64,000 nucleotides of DNA from Limnohabitans sp. GTDB taxonomy: Bacteria; Bacteroidota; Bacteroidia; Flavobacteriales; Flavobacteriaceae. The stretch spans positions 32,119 to 96,118 of the forward strand of contig JASGCW010000007.1 of assembly GCA_030053945.1 (NCBI GenBank), read 5' to 3'. A program made the translations under genes and the position numbers. Below, one piece after another: positions 26,221-35,647 of this stretch (positions are counted from its first letter, which is position 1; every line of letters begins with the position of its first letter). Under the pieces are notes generated by a model, which was given only the letters and a program-made list of their open reading frames with translations, made no database searches and was not told where the DNA came from.

Positions 26221-26451
26221 TTAATTTCGTAACATCGCAAAGATTTCATCTTTTAAAAACAAAAGCTTAGCTTTCAATTCATGCATATGCTCATCGGTTG
26301 TTGCTTCTGCTCCAGAATTATATTTGTGAATTTCGTGTTCTACTTCGTGATATTCATCAAATAATTTTCTGAAATGATTATCAGTTGTTTTTAATTCGTG
26401 AATTTTTGTTGCAAATTCAGGGAATTCATTTAATAAATTGTGTCTTTCCAT
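26221..26451 (-). CDS. YdcH/DUF465 family small protein
   Basis: A 76-residue, highly charged helical hairpin: LLNEFPEFATKIHELKTTDNHF, then a long coiled-coil ending in LKAKLLFLKDEIFAMLR. This is the DUF465 pattern. No enzyme role is known for the family. It stands as a single leftward gene between the DUF6326-like gene and the oxidase locus, and ends at a strong hairpin. Confidence 0.75.
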   Translation of the reverse strand: MERHNLLNEFPEFATKIHELKTTDNHFRKLFDEYHEVEHEIHKYNSGAEATTDEHMHELKAKLLFLKDEIFAMLRN

Positions 26452-26564
26452 AATTATATATTTGTTTAAAGTTATTTTTATTTTTTTGTTTCAAGTCTTT
26501 TTAACCACGAAGATCACAAGGAAGGCACTAAGCACACTAAGATTATTAAACTTTGAGCAAAACT

Positions 26565-27266
26565 TCACCTACAATGAGGAGTGTTTTGCACAAATAAACT
26601 CATTGTACTTGGAGAAAGAAAAGGAATATCCAATCCCATTCCTCTCAAAATAAACAACATTCCTACTCCAACTACCATTATTGGTATAATTTTTTGAATT
26701 TTATTCCTAACTGGTAAAGTCAATACATTAGAAACATATACCACAACGGTCATCATTGGTATAGTACCTAGTCCGTATAATGCCATATAGCTCATACTAA
26801 GTGATAGATTTTGCATTGCAATAGCCCCAAAAAGAGCGATATATACTAATCCGCAAGGCAAAAAACCATTAAGTATTCCTATGGTGAATATTGCGCTATA
26901 TGTTTTCTTTTTGAACTGTTGTCCTAATGCTGATTTGAACTGGCTAATTATTCTAAAAACTGGTTTAGAAAAATTAAGTTGGGAGAAGGCTTTTTCTGGA
27001 ACTAAAACTACTACTATCATTAAAATGCCAACCCAGATTGACATTTTTTGCTGAAAACCAGCAAGAAAAAACCCTCTACCCAACAAACCAAAAAACAATC
27101 CTAAAATGGAATAGGATGTTATTCTTCCTATATGATATGTTAAAATTTGCGTAACTCTTTTAGCTTCATTAGATCTATCTACAGGTAGCATCATTGCTAT
27201 AGGACCACACATTCCTATACAATGTAAGCTGCTTATTAAACCTAATATTAATGCTGTGTATATCAT
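26565..27266 (-). CDS. TauE/SafE-type membrane protein of the cbb3 locus
   Basis: A 233-residue protein with about six hydrophobic segments. It starts MIYTALILGLISSLHCIGMC and has the GMCGPIA line and cysteine/histidine of the subgroup that appears beside ccoG and fixH in Bacteroidota. In that context the protein is thought to take part in copper supply for oxidase assembly; the transported species is not proven. It is the last gene of the leftward cbb3 set. Confidence 0.78.
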   Translation of the reverse strand: MIYTALILGLISSLHCIGMCGPIAMMLPVDRSNEAKRVTQILTYHIGRITSYSILGLFFGLLGRGFFLAGFQQKMSIWVGILMIVVVLVPEKAFSQLNFSKPVFRIISQFKSALGQQFKKKTYSAIFTIGILNGFLPCGLVYIALFGAIAMQNLSLSMSYMALYGLGTIPMMTVVVYVSNVLTLPVRNKIQKIIPIMVVGVGMLFILRGMGLDIPFLSPSTMSLFVQNTPHCR

Positions 27267-27304
27267 TTTTTTTTTAGTGACAAGTGATTAGTAATTAGTG
27301 ATAA

Positions 27305-27356
27305 GCTTTTTACTTTTTACTTTTTACTTTTTACTTTTTACTTTTTACTTTTTACT
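27305..27356. repeat. Tandem 7-bp repeat (CTTTTTA)
   Basis: About seven direct copies of a seven-base unit stand in the gap between the safE-like and fixH genes. Every copy is the same length, so unit-number slippage between strains is expected. On the transcribed strand it reads TAAAAAG repeats. Confidence 0.9.
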
Positions 27357-27801
27357 AAAGATTCACCTTCTCCTTATTCAAATAGTCTTTATTTTCATAA
27401 TTCCAATCGATAATAATGTCCCAACGACCGCCCACCAACTTTGTTTTAGGTATGAGCAAACTGTAAGAAGATAACGATATGGGCATATCGAAATCTAATT
27501 TCTGGCTGGACGGTCTGTACAGGGACACTTTTCCTGTTATCTTAGAATAGTCAAATGATTTAGGGAAAGCTATTAGCAATCCTTCATTTTTTGTTTCAAT
27601 TGTTACTTTTTCAAACAAATCGTGAGCATTTTGTTCTTTATTTAATTGTTCTTGATAGCCTATTTCTTTTTTATAATATTCTTCAGTAACCATTTCGTGG
27701 TCATACTTCATATCGCCTTGCACTTTGAAAACAAAGTATAAAATGAATGTAATAAACAAACCAAATGCTATTATTATTCCTGTTCCCCAATTTGCTTTCA
27801 T
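27355..27801 (-). CDS. fixH: FixH-family cbb3 assembly protein
   Basis: A 148-residue membrane-anchored protein. The start at 27801 (MKANWGTGIIIAFGLF) is chosen because the longer frame runs into a TTTCAAG-type repeat. One transmembrane segment (about 6-28) is followed by YDHEMVTEEYYKKEIGYQEQLN, the FixH signature, and a periplasmic beta domain that ends near LVGGRWDIIIDW. FixH works with CcoG and CcoI in maturing the copper centre of cbb3 oxidase. It sits between ccoG and the safE-like gene. Confidence 0.85.
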   Translation of the reverse strand: MKANWGTGIIIAFGLFITFILYFVFKVQGDMKYDHEMVTEEYYKKEIGYQEQLNKEQNAHDLFEKVTIETKNEGLLIAFPKSFDYSKITGKVSLYRPSSQKLDFDMPISLSSYSLLIPKTKLVGGRWDIIIDWNYENKDYLNKEKVNL

Positions 27802-27937
27802 ATTTTTATTGTTTTTATTGTTTTCAAGTTTCAAGTTTCAAGTTTCAAGTTTTTTTAAACCACTAAGGACGCAATGAAGGTACAAAGTACACTAAGAAAC
27901 TTGACTATTAAACTTTAAACCTTGAACTATTAAACTC

Positions 27938-29359
27938 CTAATCAAATCTCCTAGGTCCTAAAAAATTAGTATCTGTTGTTTCGATTAATTTATGTCCGTT
28001 ATAAACTTCTATTTTGATTTCAGTTTTATCTCCTTCAAGAAACGTTGGATTGATTTCGACAAACAAAGTCCCTTGGGCTAAACTGTCTTTTTTAATTTGA
28101 ATATTTTGTTTACCTACCATTTCAACCTTTCCTTTTATTCCTACCAACTTAAATGTAACATCATCAAAATCTTCCATAGTTTTATTAACTACTTTATACG
28201 TAAACACATTACTGATGTTTTCACCTTTATGTTCAAATAATTGTCCAGGTAATCGTAAAACAGTTGCTTCAACATCATTTCGTAAGAATAACATTCCTAT
28301 GAAAATTCCAATCAAAATACTCAACACCGCTACATATCCTTTCATCCTAGTGGTGAAAACGAATTTTTCTTTTTTAACTATTTCGTCCTCGCTAGCATAA
28401 CGAATTAAATTTATTGGCAAATTGACGCTTTGCATAATGCTATTACATTCGTCTATGCAAGCAGTACAATTCACACATTCTAATTGCGTTCCATTACGAA
28501 TATCAATTCCAGTTGGGCAAACATTCACACATTGGTGGCAATCAATACAATCTCCTTTCCCAGCAAGGGTTCTGTCTTCTCCTTTTTTAAATTTTGCTCT
28601 TCCGTTTTCTCCTTCACCACGCACATGATCATAAGCTACATTTATTGTTTTATTGTCTAATAATACGCCTTGCATACGACCATAAGGACAAGCTATAATA
28701 CAAACCTGTTCTCTAAACCAAGCAAACACAAAATAGAAAACATAGGTAAAAATGATTAGAGCTATCAAAGTATTTGTGTTGTAAAAAGGCCCTTGACGCA
28801 CCATATCTAAAACATGATCACTACCCACTAAATAGGCCAAAAAAACATTAGCAATAAGAAAAGAAACCACATAAAACACAAACCATTTTGTTACTTTCTT
28901 TCTGATTTTTTCCGCATTCCATTCTTGCTTTGCCAACTTTATTTGAGCACCTCGGTCACCTTCAATCCAGTATTCTATTCGTCTGAAAACCATTTCCAAA
29001 AAAATGGTTTGTGGACAAACCCAACCGCAAAATATACGACCAAATGCGACTGTAAACAAAGCCAATCCTACCACTCCAATTATCATCGATATAACAACTA
29101 GATGAAAGTCTTGTGGCCAAAATGGAAATCCGAAAATAGAAAACTTACGTTCTAAAACATTAAATAATAAGAACTGATTACCATTTATTTTAATGAATGG
29201 TGCCGAAAATAAAGAGGCTAATAAAAAATAACTTACTAGCTTTCTTTTATCATATAACTTTCCACTTGGTTTTTTAGGAAATATCCATACTCTTTTTCCT
29301 TGCTCATCTATCGTTGCAATGGTATCTCTAAAATCATCTGATGGTGTATGACCTGCCAT
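27938..29359 (-). CDS. ccoG: CcoG, cbb3 oxidase accessory Fe-S protein
   Basis: A 473-residue protein, a typical CcoG length. Several membrane segments (about 40-60, 90-112, 155-178, 190-212, 335-355) surround two ferredoxin-like cysteine clusters: GDCIDCHQCVNVCPTGIDIRNG and LECVNCTACIDECN, around residues 265-305. More cysteines occur in GRIFCGWVCPQT and CIIACPYGR. The C-terminal part is an Ig-like periplasmic domain. CcoG is thought to reduce copper for delivery to the oxidase. It is the gene after ccoP. Confidence 0.93.
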   Translation of the reverse strand: MAGHTPSDDFRDTIATIDEQGKRVWIFPKKPSGKLYDKRKLVSYFLLASLFSAPFIKINGNQFLLFNVLERKFSIFGFPFWPQDFHLVVISMIIGVVGLALFTVAFGRIFCGWVCPQTIFLEMVFRRIEYWIEGDRGAQIKLAKQEWNAEKIRKKVTKWFVFYVVSFLIANVFLAYLVGSDHVLDMVRQGPFYNTNTLIALIIFTYVFYFVFAWFREQVCIIACPYGRMQGVLLDNKTINVAYDHVRGEGENGRAKFKKGEDRTLAGKGDCIDCHQCVNVCPTGIDIRNGTQLECVNCTACIDECNSIMQSVNLPINLIRYASEDEIVKKEKFVFTTRMKGYVAVLSILIGIFIGMLFLRNDVEATVLRLPGQLFEHKGENISNVFTYKVVNKTMEDFDDVTFKLVGIKGKVEMVGKQNIQIKKDSLAQGTLFVEINPTFLEGDKTEIKIEVYNGHKLIETTDTNFLGPRRFD

Positions 29360-29465
29360 AATTTTTTATTTTGTCTTGTTACTACTTTGTGTAACTCTTT
29401 AAATAAATCTCATAAAAAAGTTACACAAAGTCGCACAAAGTATCACGGAGTATTCGAAATACGTT

Positions 29466-30398
29466 TTACTTGGTTTTGGTACTATCTACAGCAGTTGCTG
29501 GAGTTGCTGAAGCTGTTGCGCCCTCCTCTTTCCACTCATCTCCTTCAGGTGCTTTTCCTCCTGCTGGATTTGTACCTTGAAGACTCAATACATAACTTGC
29601 TACTTTTTGAATATCAGATGGTTTTATTTGATCTTTCCAAGAAATCATACCTTTCCCAGCTCTACCACCTTCCATAATAGTATTGAAAACATTTTTGATT
29701 CCTCCGCCGTTTATCCAAAATTTATCGGTCAAATTAGGTCCAATTGCTCCACCTCCATCTGCTTTATGACAAGCAACACAGTTGGTTTGAAAAATTGCCT
29801 TACCAGCATTAATACTTACTGCATCTGTTAACAGAGTCACTTTATCTTTATCCATTAAATCTGGAGCCGTTTTCTTGTATTCTTCTACTTGAATTTTAGC
29901 AGCAGCCATTTCTTTATCAAATTCGGTTTTTTGATCATCATAACCTAAAACATGATATCGTACTAAATAAACACCTGAAAAAATGATACAGATATAGAAT
30001 AAATATACCCACCACGGAGGCAATACATTGTCTAATTCTTGAATTCCATCATAATTATGATTCATAATTAAATCGTTCTCTTCTTCAATTTTTCGAGTAC
30101 GAGTTAATTTCTGCATTATATTCTTGAAAAAAGCTTGCTCTGTAATAGGTAAACTTTCTTCTAATTCTTTTGCTTTTCTTTGTTCGTCAGTCAAAAGTGT
30201 ATCTAAGACTTTATTTGTCGCTAATAATACTAATTCAACGGCAACTAATATTAATATGAAAATCAACAAAATAAGGTTTAAAATTGGATATTTAATAAAC
30301 GCTGGTCTATCTCCAGAGTCTATAAAGAATTCTAATGCAATAAAAAACAAAGCAAAAAAGACTGGAATTCGAACGTATATAGGGAATAACTTTTTCAT
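29466..30398 (-). CDS. ccoP: cbb3 cytochrome oxidase subunit CcoP (one heme c)
   Basis: A 310-residue protein with N-terminal hydrophobic segments (about 10-25, 38-58, 125-150) and one cytochrome c domain carrying CVACH at 207-211 and a distal methionine in GKGMISW. Proteobacterial CcoP has two hemes; here only one CxxCH is present, although the extra N-terminal length is kept. It conveys electrons to the catalytic CcoN core. A low-complexity alanine/threonine/proline tail ends the protein. Confidence 0.92.
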   Translation of the reverse strand: MKKLFPIYVRIPVFFALFFIALEFFIDSGDRPAFIKYPILNLILLIFILILVAVELVLLATNKVLDTLLTDEQRKAKELEESLPITEQAFFKNIMQKLTRTRKIEEENDLIMNHNYDGIQELDNVLPPWWVYLFYICIIFSGVYLVRYHVLGYDDQKTEFDKEMAAAKIQVEEYKKTAPDLMDKDKVTLLTDAVSINAGKAIFQTNCVACHKADGGGAIGPNLTDKFWINGGGIKNVFNTIMEGGRAGKGMISWKDQIKPSDIQKVASYVLSLQGTNPAGGKAPEGDEWKEEGATASATPATAVDSTKTK

Positions 30399-30403
30399 TT
30401 TTC

Positions 30404-30598
30404 TTAAGTATTTAAAAATTCGTCGGTTGTTCCTTCGGAAAAAGGAAGATTACTCAATTGATTAATTTTTTCTTTTTTATAAGTAAATACCCAGAAATAC
30501 AATCCTACAAAGAAGAAGAAAAAAATCAATAATGAAATGATAGGATATATCTCAATTCCAGCGATATTTTCCATAGTGTGTTTTACAAACTTTAGCAT
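30404..30598 (-). CDS. ccoQ: CcoQ-like small subunit
   Basis: A 64-residue protein with one membrane helix (about 17-40: ISLLIFFFFFVGLYFWVFTY) followed by a basic, then acidic tail. Size, topology and position between ccoNO and ccoP identify CcoQ, which stabilises the oxidase. The start at 30598 leaves a six-base gap to ccoNO; the second methionine at residue 9 is a possible alternative. Confidence 0.85.
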   Translation of the reverse strand: MLKFVKHTMENIAGIEIYPIISLLIFFFFFVGLYFWVFTYKKEKINQLSNLPFSEGTTDEFLNT

Positions 30599-30604
30599 AA
30601 CATA

Positions 30605-32797
30605 TTAGTTTTGAGTTTGAGAATCTTTAACTTTAATATCTGTTCCTAAACGTTGCAGATAAGCAATTAAAGCAACTATTTCACGATCTTTCATAGGAAT
30701 AAATTGTTCGCCACGTGTTTTAGCATTTTTCTCACTTTCAGAATAGCTTTTTACAAAATCTGGATCATTTTTCAAACTAGCTTCTATTTTTGCCGATTGC
30801 TCTGCAATAGCATTTTTAGCATTTTTGATTTCCTCTTCTGTATAAGGAACACCTAAAGTTTGCATTACACTCATTTTTTTCTCAATTTGGGAATAATCAG
30901 CAGCTTTGTTATCAAATAACCATTTATAACCTGGCATAATAGAACCTGATGAAGTACTTTGTGGATCCCACATATGATTAAAGTGCCAATTGTCGTTATA
31001 CTTACCTCCTACGCGCATTAAGTCTGGACCTGTACGTTTAGAACCCCATAAAAACGGATGATCATACACATATTCTCCTGATTTAGAATATTCTCCATAT
31101 CGAGCCACTTCAGAACGGAAAGGGCGAATCATTTGAGAGTGACAACCTACACAACCTTCACGGATGTATAAATCACGTCCTTCTAATTCTAACGGAGTGT
31201 AAGGTTTAACACTTGATATAGTTGGAATATTAGATTTTACCACTATTGTTGGGATAATTTGTACAATACCGCCAATTAAAATCGCTATGGTTGCTAAAAC
31301 TGTCATCTGAACAGGTTTTCTTTCTAACCAAGCGTGGAATTTCTCGTTTTTCAATCGATAAGGAGCAATAGTCGTTAAAGCTGGTGCTTCTGCTAATTCA
31401 TCTTCTACCGTTTGACCAGCAGAAACTGTTTTGAATGCATTATAAACCATTACTAACATACCTATTAAGTACATTGTACCTCCTATAGCACGCATAGCAT
31501 ACATAGGCATAATTTGAGTAACTGTTTCTAGAAAATTACCATAAACTAAAGAACCATCAGGGTTAAATTGTTTCCACATTGACGCTTGTGTAAATCCAGC
31601 AACATACATAGGTAACGCATACATAATGATACCTAAAGTTCCTATCCAAAAATGGAAATTAGCTAACTTTTGAGAATATAATTGTGTTTTTGTTAATCTA
31701 GGCAATAACCAATAAATAATACCAAAAGTCATAAATCCGTTCCAAGCTAAGGCTCCCACGTGCACGTGTGCTACAATCCAATCGGTAAAGTGTGCAATTG
31801 CATTTACATTTTTCAAAGACAACATTGGTCCTTCAAAAGTTGCCATACCATACCCAGTAATTGCAACTACAAAGAATTTCAATACTACATCAGTACGTAC
31901 TTTGTCCCAAACTCCTCTTAAGGTTAACAAACCGTTAATCATACCACCCCAAGATGGAGCAATTAACATTACAGAGAAAACTACACCTAAATTTTGAGCC
32001 CAGTCTGGTAAAGAAGTGTATAATAAGTGGTGTGGCCCAGCCCAGATATATAAGAAGATTAAAGACCAGAAGTGAATAATTGATAATCGATAAGAATAAA
32101 CGGGGCGGTTTGCCGCTTTTGGCATAAAGTAATACATTAATCCTAAGAATGGTGTCGTTAAGAAAAATGCCACGGCATTATGTCCGTACCACCATTGTAC
32201 TAAGGCATCTTGTACCCCAGCATAAACAGAGTACGATTTCATTCCATTTACTGGTAATTCTAAACTGTTAAAAATATGTAATACTGCTACTGTAATAAAA
32301 GTTGCGATATAAAACCAAATAGCCACATAAAGGTGTCTTTCACGACGACGTAAAATGGTCATAATCATATTAACCCCAAATACTACCCATATTAATGCTA
32401 TAGCAATATCAATAGGCCATTCCAACTCAGCATATTCTTTTGAAGTTGTGTAACCTAAAGGCAAAGAAATAGCCGCAGCAACAATAATTAACTGCCATCC
32501 CCAGAAGTTAAGGTTACTCATAAAGTCACTGTACATTCTGGTTTTTAATAAACGCTGGATAGAATAATAATAACCAGCAAACATTGCGTTACCTACAAAG
32601 GCAAAAATTACCGCATTAGTGTGTAACGGTCGTAAACGTCCGTAGCTCAACCACGAGATACCATCTGTAAGGTTTGGAAATAAATACATTGTAGCTAATA
32701 AAAGCCCAACTAACATTCCCACAACCCCAAAAACAATAGTCGCGTATATGAACTTGTTTACAATTTTGTTGTCATAATAAAATTGTTGCATCTCCAT
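30605..32797 (-). CDS. ccoNO: Fused CcoN-CcoO cbb3 oxidase core
   Basis: A 730-residue fusion of the heme-copper catalytic subunit (CcoN, about 1-475, twelve membrane helices, with VQWWYGHNAVAFFLT and HVHVGALAWNG histidines for the heme and copper centre) and the monoheme cytochrome CcoO (about 480-720), whose heme c site CVGCH starts near residue 548. In Proteobacteria these are separate genes; fusion is usual in Bacteroidota. The enzyme reduces oxygen with high affinity. It is preceded by ccoS, with a two-base gap. Confidence 0.95.
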   Translation of the reverse strand: MEMQQFYYDNKIVNKFIYATIVFGVVGMLVGLLLATMYLFPNLTDGISWLSYGRLRPLHTNAVIFAFVGNAMFAGYYYSIQRLLKTRMYSDFMSNLNFWGWQLIIVAAAISLPLGYTTSKEYAELEWPIDIAIALIWVVFGVNMIMTILRRRERHLYVAIWFYIATFITVAVLHIFNSLELPVNGMKSYSVYAGVQDALVQWWYGHNAVAFFLTTPFLGLMYYFMPKAANRPVYSYRLSIIHFWSLIFLYIWAGPHHLLYTSLPDWAQNLGVVFSVMLIAPSWGGMINGLLTLRGVWDKVRTDVVLKFFVVAITGYGMATFEGPMLSLKNVNAIAHFTDWIVAHVHVGALAWNGFMTFGIIYWLLPRLTKTQLYSQKLANFHFWIGTLGIIMYALPMYVAGFTQASMWKQFNPDGSLVYGNFLETVTQIMPMYAMRAIGGTMYLIGMLVMVYNAFKTVSAGQTVEDELAEAPALTTIAPYRLKNEKFHAWLERKPVQMTVLATIAILIGGIVQIIPTIVVKSNIPTISSVKPYTPLELEGRDLYIREGCVGCHSQMIRPFRSEVARYGEYSKSGEYVYDHPFLWGSKRTGPDLMRVGGKYNDNWHFNHMWDPQSTSSGSIMPGYKWLFDNKAADYSQIEKKMSVMQTLGVPYTEEEIKNAKNAIAEQSAKIEASLKNDPDFVKSYSESEKNAKTRGEQFIPMKDREIVALIAYLQRLGTDIKVKDSQTQN

Positions 32798-32799
32798 AA

Positions 32800-32988
32800 T
32801 TACTCTTGATTTTCTGAATTTATATTTGTTTTGGGTTTACTTTTTTTAATTTCATCTTCAAATAACATTCGCACTGAAGGCGTATAGTCATCGTCAAACT
32901 GACCACTTCTAACTGCCCGAATAAAGACATATAGAAAAGTCACAGCCAGCACGATGCTGATGCAGATTAATAGATAAATAACACTCAT
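32800..32988 (-). CDS. ccoS: CcoS cbb3 maturation protein
   Basis: A 62-residue protein with one N-terminal membrane helix and the CcoS pattern (a short helix, then FDDDYTPSVRMLFEDE with the conserved D-D-x-x-x-P). CcoS is needed to insert heme b and copper in the oxidase. It heads the leftward oxidase genes. Its promoter shows TAACTTTG (complement at 33007-33014) and a TATGA-N6-TCATA palindrome. Confidence 0.9.
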   Translation of the reverse strand: MSVIYLLICISIVLAVTFLYVFIRAVRSGQFDDDYTPSVRMLFEDEIKKSKPKTNINSENQE

Positions 32989-33006
32989 ACCTTAAATTTT
33001 ATATTT

Positions 33007-33052
33007 CAAAGTTACCTTGACAAAGCGGGATAAAATATGATATTTGTCATAC
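33007..33052 (-). promoter_or_regulatory. ccoS promoter with FNR-like palindrome
   Basis: The -7 box TAACTTTG is the complement of 33007-33014. The palindrome TATGA-TATTTG-TCATA spans 33036-33051. Centre-to-box-end distance is 36.5 bases, which puts the site near -42, the class II activator position. The 17-base block 33036-33052 recurs exactly at 35677-35693. Confidence 0.72.
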
Positions 33053-33120
33053 ATCATTTTTTAGTAATTAGTAATTAGTGATAAGTAATTAGCTTTTTAA
33101 AAAACTGATTATTAACCAAC

Positions 33121-33253
33121 AATTCACTATATTACTTTACTTTTCACTTTTCACTCTTCACTTTTCACTCTTCACTTTTCACTTTTCACTCTTCACTTTT
33201 CACTCTTCACTCTTCACTTTTCACTCTTCACTCTTCACTTTTCACTCTTCACT
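33121..33253. repeat. Tandem CACTTTTCA/CACTCTTCA-type repeat
   Basis: A run of about twenty near-identical short units (TTCACTTTTCAC and TTCACTCTTCAC variants) fills the gap between ccoS and ccoI. On the coding strand of the oxidase genes it reads as GAAAAGTGAAGAGTG units, upstream of ccoS and beyond the ccoI stop. It is preceded by TAGTAATTAGTGATAAG-type sequence (from about 33062), also met at 27285 and 47732. Confidence 0.9.
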
Positions 33254-35624
33254 ATCTTCTCGCATAAAAATTACTCATCAAAGTCACAAAGCTCACAATT
33301 GTAACCGTACTTAATGGCATAATAATAGCTGCTACGATAGGCAATAAATTTCCTGTTATTGCATAACTTAACCCTACCACGTTATAGAGTAAAGACAATA
33401 CAAAACTCATATAGATGGTTTTCATCGCATTTTTTGAGAAACGAAGGAAATAATCAATTTTTGAAAATTGGGAGGCATCTAAAATTCCGTCGCAAGCTGG
33501 TGAAAACACATTCACATTCTCAGAAATTGAAATTCCTACATTACTTTGTGCTAAAGCACCTGCGTCATTCAATCCGTCGCCTATCATCATTACATTTTTC
33601 CCTTGTTTTTGAAGCCTTTCTATGTATTCTAATTTTTGCTCAGGTTTTTGATTAAAAACTAAAGTGGTTGATGGAGGTAACATCTTTTCTAGTATTTTCC
33701 TTTCTCCATCATTATCACCAGAAAGCACTACTAGATTATACTTCTTCGCTAAGTTTTCAAACAACTTTTCTAAACCTTCCCTATATTGATTATTAAACAC
33801 ATAACTTCCTTTATACTCCCCATCAATTTCTACGTGTACTTTAGTTTTCTTATGGGTGTTTTCGCTCATATGTTGCAGAAATTGAGACGAACCTAATTTT
33901 ACGGAATGCCCATCGATTTCGGCAAAAATTCCTTTTCCTGTGATTTCTTCAAAATGCGTCAGTTCTAACTTATCCTGATTAGGAATAAAATCATATAATC
34001 TTCTACTTAAAGGATGATTTGAACCTCGAAGTACATTTTTTAGTACTTTTAATTCTAAAGAATTTAATTCGGTGCCTTCATACGAAATCGCTGTTTTTTT
34101 ATTGGTTGTAATCGTTCCTGTTTTATCAAAAACTAAGGTATCTACTTTGGCAAATTGTTCAATAACAGTAGCATTTTTCAAATAGAGTTTTTTATATCCC
34201 ATAATTCGGAGGACATTTCCTAAGGTAAATGGAGCAGTTAAAGCTAATGCACACGGACAAGCGACTATTAAAATTGCTGTTAAAACATTAAATGCCGTTG
34301 CTACATCTTTAAAAATCCAAAATCCGAAAGACACAAAGCCCAATAATAGCAATGCTGGTGTGAAATAGCGACTAATAGTATCAGTTATATTTTTATACTT
34401 CTGCTCTACTCTTTTTTGGAAAACATCATTACTCCATAGTTGAGTTAGATAACTTTGTGAAACAGAATTAAGGACTTCCATTTCGATAATTTTGCCTATT
34501 TGCTTTCCCCCTGCATATACTTTATCACCTGATTTCTTTTTTATGACTACTGCCTCACCCGTTACGAAACTATAATCGATAGAAGCTTCGGGCGAAATAA
34601 GAATACCATCTACAGGAATCAATTCTTGGTTTCTGATTAACAATCGGTCGCCTTTTGCAATCTCATACACTTGAATAGGTTCTTCTGTTCCATCAGAACT
34701 AATTTTGGTAATGGCAATAGGAAAATAGGATTTGTAATCTCGCTCGAAGGATAAAAAGTTGTAGGTTTTTTGTTGGAATAACTTTCCTAATAACATAAAG
34801 AAAATCAATCCGCACATACTGTCAAAAAAACCTTGACCGTAATCGAAAATAATATCTACTGTACTTCGTACAAACATCACCACGATTCCTAAAGCAATAG
34901 GAATATCGATGTTTAACATTTTAGATTTGATACTTTTCCAAGCCGAAACATAGTATCCAAATGCCGAATAAAAAAATGGAGGTAATGCTAAGGCAAAAAT
35001 CAACCAACGGAAAAAACCTTTGTATTGTTCTATCCAAAACTCCCCTACTTCAAAATATTCGGGAAAAGACAATAACATTATATTTCCAAAAGAGAAAAAT
35101 GCTACTCCTATTTTGTAAATCAATGTTCTATCGATTGCTTGCTTTTTGTTTTCGTAGTTTTCTAAGCTAATGTAAGGCTCATAACCTATTGCGCTTAGCA
35201 GCTCTACAATATTCTTTAAGCTGGTATCGTATGGATTATAAGTAATTCTTACTTTCTTTTCGTGGAAATTAACTTGTGAAGAAACTATTCCTTTGTCAAG
35301 CTTTTGTAAATTTTCCAAAATCCAAATACACGAGCTACAGTGTATATGTGGTATGTACAATGAAACAATATGTGTTCCTTGTTCTTCAAAATCTAATAAT
35401 TTAGAAACAATTTTCTCATCATTTAAAAAGTCGTATTTTCCTTTAATGTCTTGTGGAGTAGCTCCAGGTGATTTTTCAAAATCATAGTAACACGTTAAAT
35501 CATTTTGACTAAAAATCTCATATACTGTTTTACAGCCCACACAGCAAAAAGATTTTGAATCAAAAACAACTTGGTCACGCTTTACAACCTCGTTACCACA
35601 ATGGAAACAATTTTGTGCACTCAT
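33252..35624 (-). CDS. ccoI: CcoI copper-translocating P-type ATPase
   Basis: A 790-residue heavy-metal P-type ATPase. The N-terminus has a zinc-ribbon-like cysteine cluster (CFHCG, SFCCVGC) and an HMA domain with C96 and C99 (HCSSC). The transport site is CPCAL near residue 455, the phosphorylated aspartate about D497 (DKTGTITT), and the hinge GDGLNDAGAL is near 690. CcoI/FixI pumps copper outward for the oxidase's CuB centre. Its place in the cbb3 locus argues for this, not for general copper resistance. A large tandem repeat separates it from ccoS. Confidence 0.92.
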   Translation of the reverse strand: MSAQNCFHCGNEVVKRDQVVFDSKSFCCVGCKTVYEIFSQNDLTCYYDFEKSPGATPQDIKGKYDFLNDEKIVSKLLDFEEQGTHIVSLYIPHIHCSSCIWILENLQKLDKGIVSSQVNFHEKKVRITYNPYDTSLKNIVELLSAIGYEPYISLENYENKKQAIDRTLIYKIGVAFFSFGNIMLLSFPEYFEVGEFWIEQYKGFFRWLIFALALPPFFYSAFGYYVSAWKSIKSKMLNIDIPIALGIVVMFVRSTVDIIFDYGQGFFDSMCGLIFFMLLGKLFQQKTYNFLSFERDYKSYFPIAITKISSDGTEEPIQVYEIAKGDRLLIRNQELIPVDGILISPEASIDYSFVTGEAVVIKKKSGDKVYAGGKQIGKIIEMEVLNSVSQSYLTQLWSNDVFQKRVEQKYKNITDTISRYFTPALLLLGFVSFGFWIFKDVATAFNVLTAILIVACPCALALTAPFTLGNVLRIMGYKKLYLKNATVIEQFAKVDTLVFDKTGTITTNKKTAISYEGTELNSLELKVLKNVLRGSNHPLSRRLYDFIPNQDKLELTHFEEITGKGIFAEIDGHSVKLGSSQFLQHMSENTHKKTKVHVEIDGEYKGSYVFNNQYREGLEKLFENLAKKYNLVVLSGDNDGERKILEKMLPPSTTLVFNQKPEQKLEYIERLQKQGKNVMMIGDGLNDAGALAQSNVGISISENVNVFSPACDGILDASQFSKIDYFLRFSKNAMKTIYMSFVLSLLYNVVGLSYAITGNLLPIVAAIIMPLSTVTIVSFVTLMSNFYARR

Positions 35625-35647
35625 AAAATTTGCTCATTTACCTGTAA

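Noticed and set aside
27305..33253. Short repeats that might be a CRISPR array
   Set aside because: Units are 7-12 bases in direct tandem with no unique spacers, and no cas genes are present.
33252..35624. General copper-resistance ATPase
   Set aside because: The cysteine-rich N-terminus and cbb3 neighbours identify CcoI, which serves oxidase assembly.
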